Below, one piece after another: positions 1 through 9,032 of a stretch of 64,000 nucleotides of DNA (positions within the stretch are counted from its first letter, which is position 1; each line of letters opens with the position of its first letter). Where the stretch lies: NCBI RefSeq assembly GCF_035956715.1, contig NZ_CP108381.1, positions 1,798,001 to 1,862,000 on the forward strand. Direction: 5' to 3'. A model generated the notes under the pieces. The model made no database searches. It was not told the origin of the DNA and was given only the letters and a program-made list of their open reading frames with translations. Both the position numbers and the translations under genes were made by a program. This stretch comes from Nocardia sp. NBC_01329 (GTDB lineage: Bacteria > Actinomycetota > Actinomycetes > Mycobacteriales > Mycobacteriaceae).

Positions 1-266
1 GCGGGCACAGTCTGCTCCCAGACCCGCGGATCGGAGGAGAAGCGGTCCGGGTCGTTGAGGATCCGCAATGCGGTGTGGTAGCCGATGACCAAGGTCGCGG
101 GAACTCCGGGCGCCAGCTCCACCGGGGCCAGCGAACCGAACCGGCGGAGCATCTCGCGATGCGTCCGATACGGATCCGCCGCGTATTCCTCGGTGTACAG
201 GGAAATGCGGGGTCCGCCGAGATCCGGCGGCATCGCGGCCGATCGTGGATTGCTTTCGATATTCAT
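1..266 (-). CDS. Cytochrome P450, N-terminal part (runs off left edge)
   Basis: The minus strand from an ATG at 266 reads open to the window edge, giving 88 residues of a gene that continues to the left. The translation has the entry region of a bacterial class I P450: a short proline-rich start (PPDLGGPRISLYT), then DPYRTHREMLRRFGSLAPVE, then ATLVIGYHTALRILNDPDRFSSDPRVWEQ cut at the edge. This matches the beta-1 and B-helix region of soluble actinobacterial P450s. The heme-binding Cys motif lies outside the window. The FSSDPR-W pattern resembles the P450s of actinobacterial conservons (CYP154/157-like). That placement is an inference and the substrate cannot be told. The alternative ATG four bases upstream meets an immediate stop, so 266 is the better start. 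Confidence 0.8.
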   Translation of the reverse strand, partial: MNIESNPRSAAMPPDLGGPRISLYTEEYAADPYRTHREMLRRFGSLAPVELAPGVPATLVIGYHTALRILNDPDRFSSDPRVWEQTVP

Positions 267-326
267 CGCATACCCGATCCTGTAGTGTCACGCGCGGACC
301 ATTTGCCACCCGGGGCCGATGTCACA

Positions 327-850
327 CTATCCGGAATCCAGCGAGTAGCGCGCTGGATAGCGCTGCAATGCAGCAACCTTCGACGGCCGTCCACGGAGAC
401 TGTGTACGGCTGCCGACGTCCGCAGACAAGACCAATTCACCAAATTCGGAGCGCCGCTGCCCGCGGCTCTCCCGAACGCGCACAACAGTTCATCTGGATC
501 GCTCGATTTCGGATACCGGGTGAGAACCCGGCCCACAGCGCGTCCATCAGCTCGGCGATAGCACCCGCCTCCGGCCATGACTTCCACCCCGCGCACCGCA
601 GATGGTCGTACACGATCTCGATATCGGGCCGGTCCATTTCACCGGTATGGCACAGCTGCAGGATGCGCGGTGTGAAGACCGCAGTTCCTCGGCCGACCCC
701 GCCCCGTTCATCGCAACGGTCGCGTACTGCCGGTATCGTCGACACCCAACAGGTTCCGGGGTTTGCTCAGCAGCACCTCGATCTCGTCGGGGGGCAGGCA
801 GCGACCGGCCGAGGTCGTGCCGATCTCGCGTTGTCGATCGACATCCTGCC
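327..850 (-). pseudogene. Frameshifted relic of an uncharacterised actinobacterial protein
   Basis: No intact gene fits here, but successive pieces of the minus strand read like one protein spread over three frames. About 835-750 gives LPPDEIEVLLSKPRNLLGVD. About 730-690 gives MNGAGSAEELR in a second frame. About 690-515 gives FTPRILQLCHTGEMDRPD followed by a segment with AGWKSWPEAGAIAELMDALW. About 520-330 gives RYPKSSDPDELLCAFGRAAG in yet another frame, ending at a stop at 327. The order and spacing look like a single gene of about 170-200 codons disrupted by at least three indels. From memory it resembles a widespread hypothetical family with a DFRHFLPR-type core; I cannot name a function. 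It lies just upstream of the P450 gene, on the same strand. Confidence 0.45.
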
Positions 851-960
851 CGGTCGAGGGCCGGTCCCGATTTCTGTCACTCGTTCGGTGAAGAGCTCGG
901 CGACAGCGACCCTCGACCACTGTGCGGACAGAGCCGGTAAAGGCTGCCCCTACGCGGTGT

Positions 961-1602
961 CTAGGTCGCGAGGGCTACCTCGACCTCGGTGCCGGTCGCC
1001 GCGAGGACCCGATCGACGCTGACTTCGGGTGCGGTTTCGCGCAATATCACCAGGCCGCCTTCGATGTCGAGGACCGCGATATCGGTGATCACGCGCTGGA
1101 CTACACCTCGACCGGTGAGGGGCAGCGTGCAGGAGTCGACGATCTTGGGGGAGCCGTCCCGGGCGGTGTGTTCCATCAGCACGATCACCCGGCGGGCGCC
1201 GTGCACGAGGTCCATCGCTCCGCCCATACCCTTGACCATTTTGCCGGGCACCATCCAGTTCGCGAGATCCCCTAGCCGCGAGACCTGCATACCGCCCAGC
1301 ACTGCGGTGCCGATGTGGCCGCCGCGAATCATCGCGAACGACAACGCCGAATCGAAGTAGGCCGCACCTGGATCGACCGTGACGGTTTCCTTGCCGGCAT
1401 TGATCAGATCCGGATCGACTGCGTCGTCGGCCGGGTACGGGCCCGTACCGAGGATGCCGTTCTCGCTGTGCAACACCACGCGCACACCGTCGGGTAGATG
1501 GTTCGGGATCAATGTCGGCAAACCGATTCCCAGATTGACGTATTCGCCCGGCGACAGTTCCCGAGCCGCGCGTGCCGCCATATCGTTGCGTGACCAGCTC
1601 AT
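961..1602 (-). CDS. scoB: 3-oxoacid CoA-transferase, subunit B
   Basis: Beta subunit of a family I CoA-transferase, which moves CoA from succinyl-CoA to a 3-oxoacid such as acetoacetate or 3-oxoadipate. The 213-residue product has the subunit B hallmarks: an N-terminal [20 protein letters not shown] segment, the SENGILG motif with the catalytic glutamate (about residue 47), [14 protein letters not shown], and the glycine-rich [20 protein letters not shown] stretch. The length is normal for the family. Its ATG overlaps the stop of the subunit A gene (ATGA), so the two are translationally coupled. The substrate cannot be fixed: acetoacetate is the default for Sco-type pairs, and PcaIJ/CatIJ (3-oxoadipate) is the main alternative, although no beta-ketoadipate genes are nearby. 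Confidence 0.88.
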   Translation of the reverse strand: MSWSRNDMAARAARELSPGEYVNLGIGLPTLIPNHLPDGVRVVLHSENGILGTGPYPADDAVDPDLINAGKETVTVDPGAAYFDSALSFAMIRGGHIGTAVLGGMQVSRLGDLANWMVPGKMVKGMGGAMDLVHGARRVIVLMEHTARDGSPKIVDSCTLPLTGRGVVQRVITDIAVLDIEGGLVILRETAPEVSVDRVLAATGTEVEVALAT

Positions 1603-2354
1603 GCCGCCGCCTCCTGGCGCACTGTGCGCTTCTCGATCCGCTTGTCCTGCGCCCCTGTGTGCACCACCCGCTGTACGAACACGCCCGGCAGTTGTACGTG
1701 CGCCGGGTCGAGCTCGCCCGGTTCGACCAGATTCTCGACTTGCGCGATCGTCACTCGACCGGCCATTGCCGCGAGCGGGTTGAAGTTCAGCGCGGATTTC
1801 TCGAACACCAGATTGCCTTCGGTGTCGCCGGTGACGGCGTGGACGAGGGCGAAATCGGCGACGATCCCGGTTTCGAGCACATAGCGACGGCCGCCGAACT
1901 CGCGGACCTCCTTCGGCGGTGACGCCGCCACGACCGATCCGTCCGGCGCATAACGCCAGGGCAGCCCACCGTCGCTGATCGGCGTCCCGACGCCCGCCGG
2001 GGTGTAGAACGCGGGGATACCCGCTCCGCCGGCCCGCAGGCGCTCGGCGAGCGTGCCCTGCGGCGTCAGCTCGACCTCGAGCTCACCGGCGAGATACTGG
2101 CGCGCGAACTCCTTGTTCTCCCCGACGTAGGACGCCGTCACCCGAGTGATCCGGCCGGCCGACAACAAGATTCCCAGTCCGTAGTCGTCGACACCGCAAT
2201 TGTTCGAGAACACCTCGAGCCCCGACGCCTCACCTTCGGCGATCGCCGCGATCAGGGCATCGGGGATGCCGCACAACCCGAAACCGCCGACCGCGAGCGT
2301 CGCACCAGACGAGATATCGGCGACAGCCGAGGCGGCGGATTCGTATACCGTCAC
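1599..2354 (-). CDS. scoA: 3-oxoacid CoA-transferase, subunit A
   Basis: Alpha subunit partner of the downstream gene. The protein (251 residues) begins [20 protein letters not shown] and carries the glycine-rich [17 protein letters not shown] motif, then [14 protein letters not shown], then the [17 protein letters not shown] and [13 protein letters not shown] blocks typical of ScoA/PcaI. I chose the GTG at 2354 because family similarity begins there and an AGGGGT ribosome-binding site lies about 6 bases upstream; the frame stays open for another 140 codons but that part does not look like the family. Transcription diverges from the IclR gene at 2515, so that regulator probably controls the pair. 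Confidence 0.87.
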   Translation of the reverse strand: MTVYESAASAVADISSGATLAVGGFGLCGIPDALIAAIAEGEASGLEVFSNNCGVDDYGLGILLSAGRITRVTASYVGENKEFARQYLAGELEVELTPQGTLAERLRAGGAGIPAFYTPAGVGTPISDGGLPWRYAPDGSVVAASPPKEVREFGGRRYVLETGIVADFALVHAVTGDTEGNLVFEKSALNFNPLAAMAGRVTIAQVENLVEPGELDPAHVQLPGVFVQRVVHTGAQDKRIEKRTVRQEAAA

Positions 2355-2479
2355 AGTATGACCCCTGTCCGTTTGCTGGATGGACGATTCGTATTCTGAT
2401 GATGATGAAATAATGTCGATGTCAGAGACGCAATAGTGCGGATGGAGTTGCTCGGACGATGAACAAGCAGACGAGTGGT

Positions 2480-2494
2480 GTCCACTCAATGGAC
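2480..2494. promoter_or_regulatory. Small inverted repeat in the scoA/IclR divergent region
   Basis: GTCCA-CTCAA-TGGAC forms a short symmetric element between the divergent scoAB operon and the IclR gene, 21 bases before the regulator's start. IclR proteins bind short palindromes in such positions, so this is a candidate operator. The arms are only 5 bp, so chance cannot be excluded. Confidence 0.3.
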
Positions 2495-2514
2495 GCTGTC
2501 GCCGACAGTGGCCG

Positions 2515-3390
2515 ATGAGAGCGGTGGTGGAGTCGACCGGTTTGGTGGCCAAGGTCGCCGCCTTGCTCCGGGAAGTCGGAGGGATGGGACCCTCGGGCGG
2601 CGCGACCAGCGATCTCGCGCGAGCCGCCGGTATACCCCGGCCGACCGCGCACCGTCTGCTCGGATCCCTTGCGGAGGAAGGCCTCGTCGACCGTGATCCG
2701 CGCAGCGGGCGCTGGTTCCTCGGCCCGGAGCTGTACCTGCTCGGATCGGTGGCGGCGAGCAGATACGACATCACCGGCTATGCCCAGGACGTACTGGACG
2801 AGTTGGCGCGATCCACGGGTGAGAGCGCGTTCTTGTCGGCTCGCCGCGGCGATGAAACCGTCTGCCTGCTCGAGCGCGAGGGCAGCTTCCCGCTGCGTTC
2901 GCATGTGCTACGGGAAGGGCGCCGGTTTCCGCTGGGGGTCGCCTCGGCCGGGCTGGCGATACTCAGCCATCTCACTCCCGCGGAGGTCGACGCGTTCTTT
3001 TGCCGAACAGAACTCGGGCCCTGGGGTCCCGGGCATCGAGCAGACGCGATCCGTGAGCGGATCGCGGTAACTCGGCAGAACGGGTACGCGCTGAATCCGG
3101 GCCTGATCGTCGAGGGCAGCTGGGGTGTCGGCGCCGCGGTATTCGACCGGGCCGGTCAGCCTGCGTGGGCCTTGAGCCTCACCGGCGTCGAATCACGCTT
3201 CGACGGCACTCGCTTGCCGGAATTGGGGACCCGCCTGGTCGAGTCCGCGTATCAGCTCTCGAAACGACTCGAAGGGAAAGCGGGATCGCCCTCGACCGCC
3301 CCGGATACGGCGACAGCGACCCATTCGACGAGGAAGAGAACACCTTCGTCCGGCAAGCCGAGCTCCTCGACGGCGCCATCGGACAATTGA
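2515..3390 (+). CDS. IclR-family transcriptional regulator with an aberrant C-terminal tail
   Basis: DNA-binding regulator, probably of the divergent CoA-transferase pair. Residues about 8-65 form the winged helix-turn-helix (TSDLARAAGIPRPTAHRLLG, then LAEEGLVDRDPRSGRWFLG). Residues about 75-250 are the IclR effector domain, with LSARRGDETVCLLEREG, FPLGVASAGLAILSHL and NPGLIVEGSWGVGAAVFDR. Family members normally end around LVESAYQLSKRLEG. Here the frame continues for about 40 residues of Ser/Thr/Pro-rich, low-complexity sequence that has no family counterpart and overlaps an alpha/beta-hydrolase remnant in another frame. The original stop codon was probably lost by a rearrangement. The ATG has only a weak ribosome-binding site, and GTG 2524 is an alternative. 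Confidence 0.85.
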   Translation: MRAVVESTGLVAKVAALLREVGGMGPSGGATSDLARAAGIPRPTAHRLLGSLAEEGLVDRDPRSGRWFLGPELYLLGSVAASRYDITGYAQDVLDELARSTGESAFLSARRGDETVCLLEREGSFPLRSHVLREGRRFPLGVASAGLAILSHLTPAEVDAFFCRTELGPWGPGHRADAIRERIAVTRQNGYALNPGLIVEGSWGVGAAVFDRAGQPAWALSLTGVESRFDGTRLPELGTRLVESAYQLSKRLEGKAGSPSTAPDTATATHSTRKRTPSSGKPSSSTAPSDN

Positions 3391-3440
3391 TCGGCACCTG
3401 TGAAGTCACTACGGGTGTCGTCGTGGTCGGATGCTGCATC
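3282..3440 (+). pseudogene. Alpha/beta-hydrolase fragment overlapping the regulator tail
   Basis: In the frame one base off from the IclR gene, this stretch reads GIALDRPGYGDSDPFDEEEN, then a segment with QAELLDGAIGQLIG, then GVVVVGCCIEGR. That is the layout of an alpha/beta hydrolase from the oxyanion region (DRPGYGxS) to the nucleophile elbow, where a cysteine stands in place of the usual Ser or Asp. There is no start upstream and no lid or His region downstream, so it is an internal fragment only. It sits exactly where the IclR gene acquires its unusual tail, which suggests a deletion joined two genes here. Confidence 0.45.
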
Positions 3441-3496
3441 GAGGGCCGGAAGACTCGCGGCAGGGGCCGGCCTCACGGCAGCGGCGTTCGTCGTGG

Positions 3497-4507
3497 TCAG
3501 TAGCCGCTGGAGCGGAGGAAATCGGCGACTGTGACGACAGCCTGTGGGTTGCGTGGGCTTTCGACCAGTGCGGCGTAGGGCAACGCGATGATGTTGTTCT
3601 CGCGGACAGCGGTCGTACCGGCCATCAGTGGTTGTGCGCGCAAATGGTCGATCTTCGCCTGCACCGAGTTCTCCGGGCCGGCGCCGTAGTCGACGATCAC
3701 GATCGCCTGTGGATCCCGCTGTGCCGCGGCTTCCCATGAGGTCGTGGTCCACGAGTCGTTGAGATCGTCGAAGATATTGGTGCCACCGGCCTCACGGATG
3801 ATTTGTGACGGCGCGGCGGTACGGCCCGAGGTGAACGGTTCCGGTGTCGCGCTGTCGAACAGAAAAACGCGGGCCGGTTCCTGTCCGGCAGGTGCGCCGT
3901 CCGCGGCTGCGGCGACCTGGTCACGGTATCGGGAGATAAGTTCGTCCGCCTCGTCGCGCACGTCGAATATCTCGCCGAGGTTGGTCAGGTCCGTATACAG
4001 GGCGTCGAGCGGTTCCATCACCCCGCGGCGCTTCGTTCCGGGTTGCCGGCAGGCCTCGGTCAACTGATAGGGCACCGCGCCGATCGAGCGCACCCAGTCC
4101 GGGGTGAGACCCGTGGACTCCTTGAACCCGTAGTTCCAGCCGGCGAAGACGAAATCGGGGGCCGCGGCCTGGACGACTTCGCGGGTGAAGGCGTCACCGA
4201 GTGTCGGTACGCGTTCGAAGTCGCCCTTCCACGGAGAAGTGGCGATATCGCGTTCTTTACCGGGGTGGCTGGCGTAGCCCACCAGCCGGTCGGCCAGGCC
4301 GAGGGCCAGCATCATCTCGGTGATCCCGGTGTCGTTGGTGACAACCCGCTCGGGAATACCGTCGATGGTGAGCGGAGCGTCACAGTTGGTCACCGTCACC
4401 GACGCGCCGACCGCGCCCTTCGGCGCCTCCTGCACGTCGGCGCCGCACGCTGTCGTGACAATCGCGCACCCGACAGCGACGGCCGTGATCAGCCGGGATG
4501 GTCTCAT
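3497..4507 (-). CDS. btuF: Cobalamin ABC transporter, substrate-binding lipoprotein
   Basis: Extracytoplasmic binding protein of a FecCD/BtuCD-type importer. Residues 1-21 are a lipoprotein signal ending in the lipobox VTTAC, so Cys21 should be lipidated. The mature part has the helical-backbone (TroA/BtuF) fold signatures: ERVVTNDTGITEMMLALGLA, then LVGYASHP, AAPDFVFAGWNYG, and a long central helix. The length (336 residues) is typical. Sequence alone would fit siderophore, heme or B12 ligands. The cobalamin riboswitch that leads this operon makes a corrinoid the likely cargo. The start codon directly abuts the stop of the upstream ATPase gene. Operon order is btuC-btuD-btuF, read leftwards. 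Confidence 0.83.
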   Translation of the reverse strand: MRPSRLITAVAVGCAIVTTACGADVQEAPKGAVGASVTVTNCDAPLTIDGIPERVVTNDTGITEMMLALGLADRLVGYASHPGKERDIATSPWKGDFERVPTLGDAFTREVVQAAAPDFVFAGWNYGFKESTGLTPDWVRSIGAVPYQLTEACRQPGTKRRGVMEPLDALYTDLTNLGEIFDVRDEADELISRYRDQVAAAADGAPAGQEPARVFLFDSATPEPFTSGRTAAPSQIIREAGGTNIFDDLNDSWTTTSWEAAAQRDPQAIVIVDYGAGPENSVQAKIDHLRAQPLMAGTTAVRENNIIALPYAALVESPRNPQAVVTVADFLRSSGY

Positions 4508-5278
4508 CTATCGTTCCTTCTGATCGAAGATGATCTGCGGGACGCCCAGCCGGGGATGGCTGACGATATGGCCGCCGATCGAGAACCAACGGGTGATCAC
4601 CTCTGCGGTGATCACCTCATCCGGGGGGCCCGAACAAACGAGCCGGCCCCTGTACAGGACGAAGATCCGGTCGCAATGCTGGGCGGCCAGGTTGAGGTCG
4701 TGCAGCGCCGCGACCACAGTGATGCCCAGACCTCGCGCCGCGGACAGCACGCTGTACTGGTGATGGACGTCGAGGTGATTGGTCGGCTCGTCCAGGACCA
4801 GAACTCGCGGCTGCTGGGCGAGCGCCCGCGCGATCAGAACCCGTTGGCGCTCACCGCCGGACAGAGTCAGGAATCCGCGCGCCGCGAGATGACCGATATC
4901 GGCCGTGGCCATCGCCGCGGAGCAGATCTCCCGATCGTGTCGCTGCGTCCCGCGCAGCAGCGCGGTATGCGGCAGACGCCCGGTGGCGACGACCTCGGCG
5001 GCGGTGAAGTCGAACGGGGTGTTCGTATCCTGGGTCAGCGCCGCTACCTGACGGGCGTTCTCCCGCATACTGATCGTCGAGACATCCCTATCGTCGACCA
5101 GGATTCGTCCCGCTGTCGGTGACAGTGCCCGGTAGAGGCAGCGCAGCAGGGTGGACTTACCGCTGCCGTTCGGGCCCACAATGCCGATGAACTGCCCCGG
5201 CGCGGCGGCCAGGGTCACCGCCTCGACAACCGTCGTGCCGTCGAACTCGACGGTGACATCCTCGTAGTCGACCCGCAT
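4508..5278 (-). CDS. btuD: Cobalamin ABC transporter, ATPase
   Basis: ATP-hydrolysing subunit of the importer. The 256-residue protein shows Walker A GPNGSGKST (about residues 33-41), the Q-loop around ALTQDTNTPFDF, signature LSGGERQR, Walker B VLVLDEP and the switch histidine in ALHDLN. This is the FepC/BtuD/FhuC subclass. The ATG at 5278 overlaps the permease stop (ATGA). The frame extends upstream of this ATG, but the extra sequence is not ATPase-like and only shadows the permease gene. Substrate assignment rests on the riboswitch at the head of the operon. Confidence 0.87.
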   Translation of the reverse strand: MRVDYEDVTVEFDGTTVVEAVTLAAAPGQFIGIVGPNGSGKSTLLRCLYRALSPTAGRILVDDRDVSTISMRENARQVAALTQDTNTPFDFTAAEVVATGRLPHTALLRGTQRHDREICSAAMATADIGHLAARGFLTLSGGERQRVLIARALAQQPRVLVLDEPTNHLDVHHQYSVLSAARGLGITVVAALHDLNLAAQHCDRIFVLYRGRLVCSGPPDEVITAEVITRWFSIGGHIVSHPRLGVPQIIFDQKER

Positions 5279-6330
5279 CAGCCGTGCTCCACCAGTGCGC
5301 CGCGACGGCGCATCAACAGCACGAATACGGGAACGCCCACCGCTGCGGTGATCGCGCCCAGCGGTAATTCCTGCGGTGGGATGAGCGTGCGCGCCAACAG
5401 GTCCGCGGTCACCAGGAACACCGCGCCCAGCAGCGGTGTCACGATGGTGAGGCGCCGGTGGTCGGCGCCCACCAGCAGTCTGGCGATATGGGGAACCACC
5501 AGTCCGACGAAGCCGATCGCCCCGCATACCGCGACGAAACAGCCTGTCATCGCGGCGGAGACCACGAACAGGGACAGCCGGAACCTGGCAGCGTTCATCC
5601 CCAGTGCGGCGCCGACCTCGTCTCCCATCGACAGCGCGTTGAGGTGTCGCGCGTACACGGCGATCACCACCAGTCCGATCACGGTGACCGCGGCGACGAG
5701 GGGCACCATCTGCCAGGTGGCCCCCGCCAGGCTTCCGAGCAGCCAGAACATCACTGAACGGGCGGCATCGCCGTGCGGGGCCATGAACACCAGCACCGTC
5801 GTCGCGGCGGAGAACCCGTAGCCGATGGCGGTACCGGTGAGCACCAGTCGCAGCGGTACCAGCCCGGCGGCCGAGCGCGCCATCAGATAGACCAGCACAG
5901 TCGCGCCCAGCGCCCCGGCGAAGGCCGCCGTCGACAATGCGTAGATCCCCAACGCGCCGAAGGCCCCGAAGAGTACGACTGCGGTGGCGCCCACCGACGC
6001 ACCGGAGGAGATACCGAGGACATAAGGGTCGGCGAGAGCGTTACGAACCATCGCCTGCACCAGCAACCCGACTCCGCCGAGACCGCCCCCGACCAGAGCC
6101 GCCAGCAACACGCGAGGCAGACGCGAATCGACGACGATCCGATAGTCGGCGATATCGCCGGCGACCACCGTCGCGCCGGTGAGTTCGGCCCATAGGAACC
6201 AGACCGTGTCACGCCAGGGAATGTGCGCCGCACCCAGCGCCAATGCCAGCACGGAGACCAACGCGAGCGCCGCGATCAAACCGGCGGCGAGCACGGCGAC
6301 CGCCGGTCGGCGCCTCTCGACAGTTCTCAT
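5278..6330 (-). CDS. btuC: Cobalamin ABC transporter, FecCD/BtuC-type permease
   Basis: Inner-membrane permease of 350 residues with about ten hydrophobic helices, which is the FecCD/BtuC pattern. Recognisable blocks are DSRLPRVLLAALVGGGLGG, NALADPYVLGISSGASVGA, LVLTGTAIGYGFSAATTVLV, GFVGLVVPHIARLLVGADHR (the cytoplasmic L-loop that contacts the ATPase) and PQELPLGAITAAVGVPVF near the C-terminus. It is the first gene of the operon and lies about 120 bases downstream of a cobalamin riboswitch, so the operon should be shut when B12 is plentiful. A siderophore role would be the alternative if the riboswitch were absent. Confidence 0.88.
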   Translation of the reverse strand: MRTVERRRPAVAVLAAGLIAALALVSVLALALGAAHIPWRDTVWFLWAELTGATVVAGDIADYRIVVDSRLPRVLLAALVGGGLGGVGLLVQAMVRNALADPYVLGISSGASVGATAVVLFGAFGALGIYALSTAAFAGALGATVLVYLMARSAAGLVPLRLVLTGTAIGYGFSAATTVLVFMAPHGDAARSVMFWLLGSLAGATWQMVPLVAAVTVIGLVVIAVYARHLNALSMGDEVGAALGMNAARFRLSLFVVSAAMTGCFVAVCGAIGFVGLVVPHIARLLVGADHRRLTIVTPLLGAVFLVTADLLARTLIPPQELPLGAITAAVGVPVFVLLMRRRGALVEHG

Positions 6331-6451
6331 CGATCCAGCTCTACCCGCACTGTCTCGAAACAGATGTGCGCAGAGGAGAGCGCCTTACGACCCATATCTC
6401 GTCAACCGCTCCCTCGGAGTCGACCGAAGACCGCGCCGTCGGCGCGACCAC

Positions 6452-6650
6452 GCGGGCAGGTCTTCGGACTCGTGGACATGACGCTGGAAGGCGTCGCCTA
6501 CTGGCGGTCGCTTCCCGGGCCGGGCGCCCAGTGCTGATGACCGCGGTCGTTTCCACATACCGCTGCGGGGCAGCTCCGGATTCTCACCGGATTCCCTCTT
6601 GCGAGCCGCCCGTCCGGGGACGAGCGGCAACCAGCGCCTGGTCACACTAG
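6452..6650 (-). promoter_or_regulatory. Cobalamin riboswitch upstream of btuCDF
   Basis: On the minus strand the core reads AGAGGGAATCCGGTGAGAAT, then CCGGAGCTGCCCCGCAGCGG (the B12 box), and ends with GAGTCCGAAGACCTGCC. All are consensus elements of the adenosylcobalamin riboswitch in the correct order and spacing. A GC hairpin (6432-6446, arms CGCGCC/GGCGCG) follows directly and could be the expression platform. The first gene of the B12-uptake operon begins about 120 bases further on, so excess cobalamin should repress uptake. Confidence 0.93.
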
Positions 6651-6944
6651 CATTCGAGCCCACGAGGGAGGCCGGTGTTCTCGATCACCGGCCTCGGTCG
6701 TGCGACTCATCGAGAACACCTCGCTGCTTCGAGGCAGGGCCGGGTAAGCGGTGTCGGACTCTGCGGCGGCACCGGATGCCGGTGAGCTCCGGTAGCTTCC
6801 GGGCGCCGACCCGGTCCTGGCGCGTTGTGGCGCTGCGGCCCTGTTGGGTCGGTGTTTCGCAGCAGGGATATTCTGGCGAGCGCAGCTGGTTCGTCTTGCG
6901 CTTCAGTGATGGCGCGAGATGTCGAAGCCTTCCACTCGAGGTCG

Positions 6945-7141
6945 GGTGATTTCGAGCGGATGGTGAGAGGGAATCCGGTGGGAATCCGGAACTGTCCCGC
7001 AGCGGTGAGTGGGAGCGACCGCCGTCACATGCACTGGGTTGTGTCCTGGGAAGCGATGGCGTGGTAGTACCAGCTCGGGGAGTGTTTCCGATCCCGAGTC
7101 GACCGATCGAGGTCGGTGCCCATGAGTCCGAAGACCTGCCG
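6945..7141 (+). promoter_or_regulatory. Cobalamin riboswitch upstream of prpR-prpDBC
   Basis: The plus strand reads GAGAGGGAATCCGGTGGGAA, then TCCGGAACTGTCCCGCAGCG (the B12 box), a variable arm, and ends in GAGTCCGAAGACCTGCC. This is a full cobalamin riboswitch pointing at the methylcitrate-cycle regulator 200 bases downstream. The 5' limit is approximate because the P1 partner is not obvious. Together with the minus-strand element it forms a head-to-head riboswitch pair about 300 bases apart. Confidence 0.92.
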
Positions 7142-7146
7142 GTTGT

Positions 7147-7167
7147 GCCGGACACGACGTGTCCGGC
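7147..7167 (+). terminator. Hairpin after riboswitch, likely expression platform
   Basis: A perfect 9-bp stem (GCCGGACAC-GAC-GTGTCCGGC) starts 6 bases after the riboswitch end. No U-run follows, as is usual in high-GC actinobacteria. It is positioned to act as the ligand-dependent terminator or pausing hairpin ahead of prpR. The function is inferred from position. Confidence 0.5.
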
Positions 7168-7344
7168 GGTCGTCGCCTCGTGGATCGGGCGGTACGCCGA
7201 TTTCCCGCATGCGGGTTGCGGCTCAGGTCCGTGCTGATGCTTCGAGGTCACCGGCCATCGCCGGCCTCCGCACGGCCGGTGCGGACAGGACGGTTGCGGT
7301 TTCGCGTGGGCGAGCGAGTGCCGATCTCGGAAAGGAACCTGGCT

Positions 7345-8769
7345 GTGGAGAAGATGTATGCCGGTGGCCGACTTCGTGCCTTGCGTGAGCAGCGGAGCCT
7401 GTCGCAATCCGGTCTGGCCAAGGCGCTCGGGTTGTCGCTGAGCTATGTCAATCAGCTGGAGAACGATCAGCGCCCGCTAACGGTGCCGGTGCTGATGCGT
7501 CTGACATCGACATTCGACTTGGAGGTGGGGTTCTTCGCGCCGGAGACCGATGCTCGGTTGCTGGCAGATCTGCATGAGGTGTTCACCGAGGACCCCGAAT
7601 CTGCTTCGGTGAGCGGCAGCGAGCTGGATGATTTGCTTTCGCGAGTGCCGTCGGCGGCGCGGTTGCTGATCAGGCAGCACCGGCGTCTGCGCGCGGCCAA
7701 CGGGCAGCTCGAGCAGTTCACTGCTGGGCTCGACGGTCCGATGCCGGATCTGCGCACCGCGATGCCGTATGAAGATGTCCGCGACTATTTCTACGACCGG
7801 CGCAACCATATCCCCGCACTCGACGCCGCCGCCGAGGATCTCTTCGCCGCGAGCGGGTTGAGTATCGGCGGTCTGGATCTGCAGCTGGCGCGACTACTGC
7901 GCGACGAGCACGGGGTGGGGGTGCGAATCCGGTCGGAGGATCCGGTGCGGCCCGGGCCCAAGAGGATCTACGATCCGGGAGCGCGCAGGCTCACGCTCGC
8001 GCGGCGCCTCACCGCCGGGCAGCGCGCGTTTCAGTTGGCGACTCAGTTGGCGTTCCTCAGTCAGGCCGAGGTGATCGAGGCTCTGCTCGCCGAGACCGAG
8101 GCGCTGCCGGCGGAGTCGCGGCGGCTGCTGCGTATCGGGCTGGCCAATTACTTCGCGGGCGCGCTCGTTCTGCCGTACGGGCTGTTTCTCGGCGCGGCGG
8201 AGGCGTTGCGTTACGACATCGACTTGCTCGCCGCGCAATTCGAGGTAGGTTTCGAAACAGTGTGTCATCGTCTGTCGACGCTGCAGCGGCGCGGGCAGCG
8301 CGGTGTGCCGTTCTTCTTCGTCCGTACAGATCGTGCGGGCAATATCTCGAAACGGCAGTCCGCCACTGCTTTCCATTTCTCCCGTACGGGTGGCAGTTGT
8401 CCGCTGTGGGTGGTGCACGATGCTTTCGCCACTCCGGGCCGGATTCGCACGCAGATCGCGGAGATGCCCGACGGACGTACTTATCTGTGGTCGGCGCGCA
8501 CCACCGGAGAGAGCAATCCCGGATATCTGTCTCCTTCGCGGGATTTCGCTGTCGGTCTCGGATGTGACCTCGCCTTCGCCGATAAACTTGTCTATTCTCA
8601 CGGCCTTCCGATCCACGATGCGGCCGCGGCTGTTCCTATCGGCGCAGGGTGCCGGGTCTGCGAACGCACCGCGTGCGCGCAGCGCGCCTTCCCCCAGATC
8701 GGACGTCCGCTTGCCGCCGATGAGAACCGCCCGGCGAATACCCCGTACGCACCCGCATCGACCGACTGA
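7345..8769 (+). CDS. prpR: PrpR/ScfR-type regulator of the methylcitrate cycle
   Basis: Transcriptional regulator of propionate catabolism, like mycobacterial PrpR (Rv1129c). Residues about 8-62 form an XRE helix-turn-helix ([20 protein letters not shown], then [10 protein letters not shown]). The rest is the short-chain fatty acyl regulator region, with an IrrE-like helical part and a C-terminal domain carrying a cysteine cluster [12 protein letters not shown] near residues 435-450. In the tuberculosis homologue this domain binds acyl-CoA and an Fe-S cluster. I start at GTG 7345 because AAAGGAAC lies 6 bases upstream; this gives 474 residues, close to the known family length. It is first in line before prpD, prpB and prpC, and is preceded by a cobalamin riboswitch. 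Confidence 0.9.
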   Translation: MEKMYAGGRLRALREQRSLSQSGLAKALGLSLSYVNQLENDQRPLTVPVLMRLTSTFDLEVGFFAPETDARLLADLHEVFTEDPESASVSGSELDDLLSRVPSAARLLIRQHRRLRAANGQLEQFTAGLDGPMPDLRTAMPYEDVRDYFYDRRNHIPALDAAAEDLFAASGLSIGGLDLQLARLLRDEHGVGVRIRSEDPVRPGPKRIYDPGARRLTLARRLTAGQRAFQLATQLAFLSQAEVIEALLAETEALPAESRRLLRIGLANYFAGALVLPYGLFLGAAEALRYDIDLLAAQFEVGFETVCHRLSTLQRRGQRGVPFFFVRTDRAGNISKRQSATAFHFSRTGGSCPLWVVHDAFATPGRIRTQIAEMPDGRTYLWSARTTGESNPGYLSPSRDFAVGLGCDLAFADKLVYSHGLPIHDAAAAVPIGAGCRVCERTACAQRAFPQIGRPLAADENRPANTPYAPASTD

Positions 8770-9032
8770 CCGGCGGATACCGGGCGAGCGAGTCAGTGTC
8801 TGTCGTCCCCGTGCGATCGCCTCCGTCGGAGAAGGAATCCGGGGTGACATCGAGAACGCGCGTCCGCTCGCGCGCCGATTCCGATACTGTCCCGGCACTG
8901 CCTCCACAGATTCCGCAACTTTGCAGGTCAGTCTCCACAAAATTCGCTCTTTGCGACGGATTTCCACAGCTCTGCCGCGTAGGTAGCGTCCGAACCGAGC
9001 GCAATGCATCGATCCCCTGGAGGCCAAGGACT
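8770..9032 (+). promoter_or_regulatory. prpR-prpD intergenic region with candidate PrpR sites
   Basis: This 263-base gap contains two direct copies of CTTTGC(A/G), at 8919-8925 and 8949-8955, 30 bases apart (three helical turns). PrpR/RamB-type regulators bind TTTGC-containing motifs upstream of prp and glyoxylate genes, so this is a plausible activator site for prpDBC. I see no open frame with coding character in the gap. Confidence 0.45.

Noticed and set aside
3497..6330. Siderophore uptake as the role of the FecCD-type transporter
   Set aside because: The proteins alone allow it, but the cobalamin riboswitch leading the operon makes a corrinoid the better choice.
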